Shown: piece by piece, positions 57,932 through 64,000 of the stretch
Position numbering within the stretch: position 1 is the first letter of the stretch
Layout of the letters: each line of letters starts with the position of its first letter
Source: Colwellia sp. 12G3
GTDB taxonomy: Bacteria; Pseudomonadota; Gammaproteobacteria; Enterobacterales; Alteromonadaceae
Direction: 5' to 3'
DNA length: 64,000 nt
Assembly (NCBI RefSeq): GCF_002836775.1
Contig: NZ_PJAQ01000012.1
Span: 1-64,000, forward strand
The notes under the pieces: model-generated
Databases searched by the model: none
Told to the model about the DNA's origin: nothing
What the model saw: only the letters and a program-made list of their open reading frames with translations
Position numbers and translations under genes: made by a program

Positions 57932-57963
57932 AGAGTTATAGACGTCCAAACATCTAAACGTAA
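57932..57963. promoter_or_regulatory. Met boxes, cluster 2
   Basis: Four tandem 8-mers, of which AGACGTCC and AAACATCT are best, then AAACGTAA and a weaker AGAGTTAT. They sit 45-75 bp before metB. Confidence 0.75.
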
Positions 57964-58007
57964 TTTATAATAATTTCACGAAAAAGTGATAATCATTGGA
58001 GAAAAAT

Positions 58008-59174
58008 ATGTCGATTAATCGCAAAAGTAATATTACTACTTCGGCAGTAAGAGCAGGCATTAATACCGACCAGCACCATGGCGCTGTAGTTGCTCCTATT
58101 CATTTGTCCAGTACGTATTCATTAAAAGGTTTTAATGACAAACGTCAATTTGATTATTCTCGAACGGGGAACCCGACACGAGCCACTTTTGGGGAAACTA
58201 TTGCAAAATTAGAACAAGGTAGTGTTGGTATTGTTACCAGCACAGGCATGGCTGCAGTACATTTACTTTGCCAGTTATTATCGGTTGATGACACGGTTGT
58301 TATTCCACATGATTGTTATGGTGGTAGTTTTAGATTATTTACCCATTTAGCGAAACGTGGCCAGTTTAAACTTATTGTTGTTGACCAGAACGATCAACAA
58401 GCACTGGATAATGCCTTAGCACACAAACCAAAATTAGTTTTACTGGAGAGTCCAAGTAATCCTTTATTACGTTTAGTCGATATTGAAGAGGTAACCAAAG
58501 CGTGTCACTCTGTTGATGCATTAGTCGCGGTAGATAACACTTTCTTATCGCCAGCGTTGCAACAACCCTTGACCCTTGGCGCTGATATTGTTTTTCACTC
58601 AACCACTAAATACATTAATGGTCATAGTGATGTTGTTGGCGGTGTTTTAGTTACCAAAACTGCAGAGTTAGGCGAAAAATTAGCATGGTGGGCCAATTGT
58701 ATTGGTATTACCGGCAGTGCCTTTGATAGTTTTTTAGCGTTACGTGGTTTAAAAACTTTACCTGTACGTATGAAACAGCATCAAGAAAATGCACTGCAAG
58801 TGGCTGACTTTCTAAAAAACCATGATGCCATTGAGGCGATATATTTCCCTGGTTTTCCGGAACACAAAGGGCACCATATTGCCAAAAAGCAGCAATCTGG
58901 TTATGGTGCAATGTTAAGTTTCGAAGTTAAAGGTGGCGTTGAAGCGGTTAAAAAGTTATTTGATAACCTTGAATTGTTCACTTTAGCGCAATCATTAGGT
59001 GGTGTTGAGAGTTTAATTAGTCACCCATCAACCATGACCCATGCGGGTATGGAAATAGCCGATCAGTTAGAAGCGGGGATTACCCAATCCTTAGTACGCA
59101 TCTCTGTCGGCATTGAAGATATTGAAGATATATTGGCCGATTTAGCGCATGGTTTAGTGCAAAGCCAACAGTAA
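58008..59174 (+). CDS. metB: Cystathionine gamma-synthase
   Basis: A PLP enzyme joining cysteine to O-succinylhomoserine, first step of transsulfuration to methionine. YSRTGNPTRATFGETIAKLE, the PLP lysine in HSTTKYINGHSDVVGG, and SLGGVESLISHPSTMTHAGM are family motifs. 388 aa; the ATG has GGAG seven bases upstream. First gene of metBL, under the met boxes. Confidence 0.96.
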   Translation: MSINRKSNITTSAVRAGINTDQHHGAVVAPIHLSSTYSLKGFNDKRQFDYSRTGNPTRATFGETIAKLEQGSVGIVTSTGMAAVHLLCQLLSVDDTVVIPHDCYGGSFRLFTHLAKRGQFKLIVVDQNDQQALDNALAHKPKLVLLESPSNPLLRLVDIEEVTKACHSVDALVAVDNTFLSPALQQPLTLGADIVFHSTTKYINGHSDVVGGVLVTKTAELGEKLAWWANCIGITGSAFDSFLALRGLKTLPVRMKQHQENALQVADFLKNHDAIEAIYFPGFPEHKGHHIAKKQQSGYGAMLSFEVKGGVEAVKKLFDNLELFTLAQSLGGVESLISHPSTMTHAGMEIADQLEAGITQSLVRISVGIEDIEDILADLAHGLVQSQQ

Positions 59175-59280
59175 TAGCAACCGGATTAACTCTTACTAAG
59201 TGAGTAATAAATTGGTCCGATTGAGATATAAATCAAATAAACAATTGTGATAATAATCTAGCAGTTGAGTAGGCACAGAG

Positions 59281-61827
59281 ATGACACAAGAAAATATTAC
59301 GCTAAATAAGGTTAATGAAGATAAAGTAGTGTTGAGCAAAAACATTGCTGAGCATGAACTTATTACAGAGGTAACCGCAGAAAACAAATTGGCTAAGCAT
59401 GCTATTCAAGTACACAAATTTGGTGGTAGTTCATTAGCAACGCCCAAATGCATTAAGCGTGCGCTTGAAATCATCCGCGAAAACTGCCAACTAAATGATA
59501 TCGTTGTGGTATCAGCCAATGGTAAAACTACTGATAGTTTATTTGCTATTTATTCTCTGGTCGAACGAACCATTGCGGACCAGGCCATACAAACAAGCGA
59601 TGAGCTAACGAAAGCTATCGCTGACTTAGCAAATGAACAAGCACAGTTAATTACCGAATTATTAAATGACAATAATACCAAGCAATTATTGCTTCGTTTA
59701 AATAAAGACATAGAGCAATTAACTACGTGGTTATCGGCTGATATTACTCAGCATCACAATGATATTTTAGCGTTAGGCGAAGTATGGTCAGCAAGGTTGT
59801 TGTCAGCGTTACTTAATGAGCAAGTGTGCCCAAGTAACTGTATTGATTCTCGTGATTTTTTGGTTATCGATAATGAACAAAGCTGTGTGGTTGATACTGC
59901 GATAAGTGCTGCGCAATTAAGACAAAGGCGTCAGTTTGGTAAATTAGCCGTAATTACCGGTTATATCAGTAAGGACTCTCGTGGTAAAAGCTGCACTTTA
60001 GGGCGAAACGGTAGTGATTATTCGGCCACTATTATTGCTTCTTTAGTTGCCGCAGGTAATGTGACTTTGTGGACGGATGTCGATGGTATTTATAGTGCTG
60101 ATCCTCGTGTTGTGCCAAGTGCTAGAAAATTACACCGCTTACCTAATGGTGTTGCAAAAGAATTAGGTCGTTTAGGTAACCCCGTTTTACATGCCAAAAC
60201 CTTATTGCCGCTTATTAATCCATTAAGTGAACATCACACCCATTTACATGTTGCTAGTAGTTTTGATGCACAAGTCATAGGCACTGAAATTGGTCGGTTT
60301 GGTCAAATAGCCAAACAAGAGTTATCAGTAACTTATCTTAATGATTTACTGCTAGCGCAATCAGTGAGCTTTATCGGAGAAGCTGCAGCGAAGGCTAAAG
60401 CAGAGTTTTCTCCTATTTGTATGGATGACCAGCAAGGTTTTATGGTTATCACGCAAGCACAGCAAAAGTCATTAAGTCAGTGGTTGGCGAGTCACGATGT
60501 TGAAATAACTTTTAAGCCAGTAGCGATTATCGCAACCGTTGGCCATCGCGTGGCTGAACGTGGTGATATTAGAGCGCGTTTTAAACGTTCATTAAAAACA
60601 GCTAAACCATTAAACTTAGTTGGTAGCGATAATAGTCATAGCGTTATCGCCGTTTTACCTGAGTCTTGTTCGATCGAATTATTAAATACCGTGCATCATG
60701 AAATGACAAAAGATGCTCGTCATATTGGTTTAGTTGTTGCGGGTATGGGTAATATAGGTGAGCGCTTTTTAGAGTTATTACCCGCACAGCTTAATAAAGT
60801 CTACGCATTAGAAAATTTGCATTTGGTTGGCTTACTTTCGTCGAAAAAAGCCTTGATAAACAACGATGGTATTGATGTAAACCAAGCGGCATCACTCTTC
60901 GCTCAAGAAGCGCAAGATTATGATAGCGAACAGCTTATTACTTGGTTGACTCAGAACCCATACGACGAGTTAATTGTTGTTGATATCACCCCTAGTGAAG
61001 ATTTCAGCTTATTGTATGAACGCATGTTTTCTTTAGGAATTCATGTCATCGGTGCTAATAAATGGGCTGCTTCAAGTAGTACGGCTCACTATAATAATTT
61101 AGTAAATACTGCGGATAGTAATAACAGTTTATGGTTAGGGAATACTACTGTGGGTGCGGGTTTACCGATTAATTATGCTATTGACGACTTACGTCAAAGT
61201 GGCGACAGTATTAGTGAAATATCGGGTATCTTTTCAGGCACACTTTCTTGGTTGTTTGAAACTTATGATGGCAGTTCAAAATTTTCAGAATTATTATTAA
61301 ATGCTTTAGCACAAGGTATTACCGAGCCAGACCCTCGTGAAGATTTATCAGGTCGAGACGTACAACGTAAGTTATTGATTTTAGCGCGTAAAGCAGGTTT
61401 TGAATTAGCGTTAGAAGATATTGATTGTCAAAATTTAGTACCAGAGGTATTACAGTCATTATCAACCAAGGACTTTTTGGCCAGAGCTAATGAATTAGAT
61501 GCGTACTTTGCTACAGCACTATTTGACGCAAATAGTACCGGGAAATGTATTCGTTATGTTGCTCGTTTTCAGCATAATGAAACCGCAGGCGTTAGCGCAA
61601 AAGTGAGTTTAGAAGTATTACTTCAAAGTGATGCTTTCGCCAATTTAACACCCTGCGACAACATTTTCCAAATAAGTAGTCAATGGTACCAAAATAATCC
61701 ATTAATCATTAGTGGGCCGGGAGCTGGGCGAGATGTTACTGCTGGCGGTTTACATTCAGATCTCGTTAAGGTTTGTCAGCAACTGGCTCACAAACAAAAT
61801 CAAGTAAAAATAAAGGGCATAAACTAA
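59281..61827 (+). CDS. metL: Bifunctional aspartokinase/homoserine dehydrogenase II
   Basis: A fused enzyme giving the first and third steps toward methionine and threonine. The kinase is at about 40-330 (VHKFGGSSLATPKCIKRALE, LGRNGSDYSATIIASLVAAG, WTDVDGIYSADPRVV), a linker and ACT-like region at about 340-470, and the dehydrogenase at about 480-840 (LVVAGMGNIGERFLELLPAQ, TTVGAGLPI, IFSGTLSWLFETYDG). 848 aa, slightly longer than E. coli MetL because of an extra N-terminal stretch. Follows metB by 106 bp. Confidence 0.96.
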   Translation: MTQENITLNKVNEDKVVLSKNIAEHELITEVTAENKLAKHAIQVHKFGGSSLATPKCIKRALEIIRENCQLNDIVVVSANGKTTDSLFAIYSLVERTIADQAIQTSDELTKAIADLANEQAQLITELLNDNNTKQLLLRLNKDIEQLTTWLSADITQHHNDILALGEVWSARLLSALLNEQVCPSNCIDSRDFLVIDNEQSCVVDTAISAAQLRQRRQFGKLAVITGYISKDSRGKSCTLGRNGSDYSATIIASLVAAGNVTLWTDVDGIYSADPRVVPSARKLHRLPNGVAKELGRLGNPVLHAKTLLPLINPLSEHHTHLHVASSFDAQVIGTEIGRFGQIAKQELSVTYLNDLLLAQSVSFIGEAAAKAKAEFSPICMDDQQGFMVITQAQQKSLSQWLASHDVEITFKPVAIIATVGHRVAERGDIRARFKRSLKTAKPLNLVGSDNSHSVIAVLPESCSIELLNTVHHEMTKDARHIGLVVAGMGNIGERFLELLPAQLNKVYALENLHLVGLLSSKKALINNDGIDVNQAASLFAQEAQDYDSEQLITWLTQNPYDELIVVDITPSEDFSLLYERMFSLGIHVIGANKWAASSSTAHYNNLVNTADSNNSLWLGNTTVGAGLPINYAIDDLRQSGDSISEISGIFSGTLSWLFETYDGSSKFSELLLNALAQGITEPDPREDLSGRDVQRKLLILARKAGFELALEDIDCQNLVPEVLQSLSTKDFLARANELDAYFATALFDANSTGKCIRYVARFQHNETAGVSAKVSLEVLLQSDAFANLTPCDNIFQISSQWYQNNPLIISGPGAGRDVTAGGLHSDLVKVCQQLAHKQNQVKIKGIN

Positions 61828-62046
61828 TGCGTTGCTGCGATTAATAATCGTACAACATGATCCTATGACTTATGTCGTCCATTAGGCATAGGATCACTAA
61901 CATTAAATTGTTATCACTTTGTTAGCAATGTTAATGTAATCATTTAATTTGTTCATCAAAATAACAGCCCTTGGCTAACTATTGCTTTTAGTAATAATTA
62001 CTAGCATTATAGATATTATTTCTTATATATTTGCTTCAGCGTTGCA

Positions 62047-63426
62047 ATGGCTACAGACTCCCCTAATCAAACACATTACACACGACAAATTCAGCACTTG
62101 TTAGCAAAAGTCTACGGGAAAAGTGCCGTTAAAGACTCTTTGTTAGATCGCGCTATCGGATATTTTGAGCAGGAAGAGTTTCGTCCGTCAGATGAAAAAA
62201 CATCCACAGATGAGTCCCAACTCGAACAAATGCAACGCACTGAACGTCACTCTTGTTTACAGTCTATTTCGCTAACGATTCTTGAATTAGCAGAAGGGGA
62301 TAGTTATGCTGAAAATAACCGAAAGTCAGCACAATTTCTGGGTACTATTCAATTATTAAGCCCTACTGAAGGCAAACGGATAGCCACGAGTAATGAGCAG
62401 AATAAATCGATTTATAAAGCCGTCTTATGTTTACGTTTACTAGACCGTTTAATTATTGATGGTCAGGTTGTTGAGCCTTATATCAATAAATTTTTAACCG
62501 AGATTACTCCTGAGCAATATATTGATTTTGCTAGTCATGATAGTGATGGGCATCAACGTTTTATTGAGCAAGTAAAAGTGCCCCTTATCATGGCTGCACT
62601 ATTACAAGATATAGGTAATTATCATCCTAAAGCGCAAACTATGCTTTGTGGTGCTGATGGTAAATTAGATGCTTTTCGTACGCTTGAAGTTAAACAACGA
62701 AAAGAGCTATTACAAATCAATTATCGTGAAACCCTGAAATTTTTAAGTGAAGGTATTGGTATGCCAACCTTTGTTGGTAACACTAAAGCTGAGCGTGATA
62801 AATTTATCGTCGATGAGCAAGGTAAATTTTCCTTTATTAAACAGCTTTTAAAAACGAGTGTAAATCCGAAGAATACTATTGGTAACATATTAAAGGTTCC
62901 GCAAATTTATACGTCAATAATCTTGTCGACCAAAGCAAGTTATAACTACAAGTTATTGCCCCAAGTCTTCCAGGTGCTAAATAAAAATGCAGAGCTTGGT
63001 GCCTGTGCAAAAAGTGTCGTTGATGCCTTATATCAAATTACTGGTATGTTCCCTCAAGGTTTCGGTGTTGTGTATATGCCATTAGGAGAATTTGGCGAGC
63101 AAACCGATTGTTATGAGTATGCTATTGTAAATAGCCTTTACCCCGATAAAGCAGAGCATCCGCATTGTCGAATGACAACACGACAACTAACGTTTATCGG
63201 CTATGGGCAAAATTTGAAAATATCAAATAACAGTAATCTTTATTTCACTCAAACGGCAAAAAAATTAGCCGCCTTGAGTAAAGAGCGTTTGAATGAAATC
63301 TTAGAGTTATTAAGTTCAAATTCTCATGAACGGAAAAAATTAGATTTATTGCCTCGCTGCTGGGATGCCAATGAGTTTTTCTCCATAAAAACCAATCAAA
63401 ACCTTTGGAATAAAGTTGTTTCATAA
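62047..63426 (+). CDS. Conserved protein of unknown function with HD-like helix
   Basis: 459 aa, no signal peptide. I do not recognise a named family. LIMAALLQDIGNYHPKAQTM resembles an HD-domain ALLHDIG..HP motif with the first histidine replaced by glutamine, so phosphohydrolase activity is doubtful. The part from about 330 on (ITGMFPQGFGVVYMPLGEFG) looks like the loop after an HD-GYP domain. Acidic N-terminal 80 residues. The ATG has no strong SD. Separated from metL by 219 bp. Confidence 0.6.
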   Translation: MATDSPNQTHYTRQIQHLLAKVYGKSAVKDSLLDRAIGYFEQEEFRPSDEKTSTDESQLEQMQRTERHSCLQSISLTILELAEGDSYAENNRKSAQFLGTIQLLSPTEGKRIATSNEQNKSIYKAVLCLRLLDRLIIDGQVVEPYINKFLTEITPEQYIDFASHDSDGHQRFIEQVKVPLIMAALLQDIGNYHPKAQTMLCGADGKLDAFRTLEVKQRKELLQINYRETLKFLSEGIGMPTFVGNTKAERDKFIVDEQGKFSFIKQLLKTSVNPKNTIGNILKVPQIYTSIILSTKASYNYKLLPQVFQVLNKNAELGACAKSVVDALYQITGMFPQGFGVVYMPLGEFGEQTDCYEYAIVNSLYPDKAEHPHCRMTTRQLTFIGYGQNLKISNNSNLYFTQTAKKLAALSKERLNEILELLSSNSHERKKLDLLPRCWDANEFFSIKTNQNLWNKVVS

Positions 63427-63516
63427 GGTTATTCAATAGTTGTATCAGTGAATATACATTTATTTAGGGTGTCATAACTTAAAGATCAACACCCAGGTAC
63501 TATGTAGTTAAAAGAA

Positions 63517-64000
63517 TTATAAACAGTAATGCTGGATCATTTTTGTTAATAGCAGCTCAGTTTTATCAATTTCGCTATGTGCCAAAAATTCATTAGGTTG
63601 ATGAGCTTGCTCAATAGAGCCAGGACCTAGCACGATAGTTTGACAACCTAGTTGTTGGATATAGGGTGCTTCAGTCGCGTAATTAACAGCACAACAACTA
63701 TGGCCACTAATCTCTTCGGCAATATCAATAAGCGTACTTGGTTTCTTTTGCTCAAAACTCGGTGAACTCGGATGTAATTCTGTGAAGGTGATTCGACCGG
63801 GGTAAAGTTCCGCCAATGGTTTTAAGGCTTCGCTCAGCCAATTAATTAATTCATCATCACTCATGCCAGGCAGTGAACGTAAATCAATATCTAAATTACA
63901 ATGTCCGCAAATTCTATTGGCATTATCTCCGCCAGAAATTGCCCCCATGTTTAGCGTAGGAGCTGGAACATCAAAGGCTTGGTTTTTGTAATTGAGCTGA
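63517..64000 (-). CDS. argE: Acetylornithine deacetylase, C-terminal part (cut by window edge)
   Basis: The frame is open to the window edge. FDVPAPTLNMGAISGGDNAN, then RICGHCNLDIDLRSLPGM and YATEAPYIQQLGCQTIVLGP, align with E. coli ArgE, a zinc hydrolase of arginine synthesis. About 160 C-terminal codons are present; the start lies beyond 64000, and the internal ATG at 63948 is not the start. Confidence 0.93.
   Translation of the reverse strand, partial: QLNYKNQAFDVPAPTLNMGAISGGDNANRICGHCNLDIDLRSLPGMSDDELINWLSEALKPLAELYPGRITFTELHPSSPSFEQKKPSTLIDIAEEISGHSCCAVNYATEAPYIQQLGCQTIVLGPGSIEQAHQPNEFLAHSEIDKTELLLTKMIQHYCL

Overview
The window reads as ordinary chromosome from a low-GC (high 30s percent by eye) marine gammaproteobacterium of the Alteromonadales. 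Colwellia, of the C. psychrerythraea type, is my best guess. The protein sequences, gene orders (ntrC-ntrB-DUF4124-glnA, nudE/yrfG, the yheU-yheS-yheV-slyX-fkpA block, rpsF-priB-rpsR-rplI, metJ/metB-metL) and TACCAA-ended repeats support this. I ran no database search, so species is inference.

Layout. 1-1.2 kb: the end of an rRNA operon (5S rRNA and terminator), then gene-poor DNA with a probable 5S relic, an octamer tandem repeat and a 32-codon membrane ORF. 1.2-10.4 kb: dusA, ppaC, the fadBA beta-oxidation operon with a PsrA-like palindrome upstream, a c-di-GMP response regulator and a TIGR03899-like gene. 10.5-16.1 kb: a MerC-like gene with a Zur-like box, then ntrC, ntrB, a DUF4124 gene and glnA with a sigma-54 promoter. 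16.2-26.7 kb: tandem DUF481 genes, a ferredoxin-type reductase, mpl, def, ubiX, cheX, an M1 peptidase with a DUF6702 gene, and zur. 26.9-31.3 kb: nagX behind a perfect 28-bp palindrome, an unknown membrane protein and the ribosomal operon rpsF-priB-rpsR-rplI.

31.3-37.8 kb: a 264-bp MITE followed by an envelope cluster: two surface-antigen barrels, a LysR regulator, a DUF4136 lipoprotein, another OMP and pldA. 37.9-48.3 kb: yrfG, nudE, cysQ, a DUF1338 enzyme, then the enterobacterial-like block yheU ... yheS, yheV, slyX, fkpA, interrupted by a stand-alone mini-flagellin, a DUF3149 micro-protein and a Sel1-repeat protein. 48.4-55.8 kb: a glycosyltransferase, a thioesterase, a DUF2780 gene, hemE and a YtrA-type GntR/ABC operon. 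55.9-64 kb: a PAS-GGDEF cyclase, the methionine genes metJ, metB and metL with two met-box clusters, an unknown HD-like protein and the 3' part of argE, cut by the window edge.

How it fits together. Most genes are housekeeping. The informative content is regulatory: nitrogen (NtrBC/sigma-54 to glnA), fatty acids (PsrA-like site to fadBA), zinc (Zur and a Zur-like box at the MerC gene), amino sugars (LacI-type operator at nagX), methionine (MetJ boxes) and c-di-GMP (one EAL, one GGDEF protein). I found no phage, integron, CRISPR array, toxin-antitoxin or recognisable defence system. The best candidates for undescribed biology are the envelope cluster at 31.6-37.8 kb, the paired DUF481 proteins, the mini-flagellin and two unannotated proteins (28.1 and 62.0 kb).
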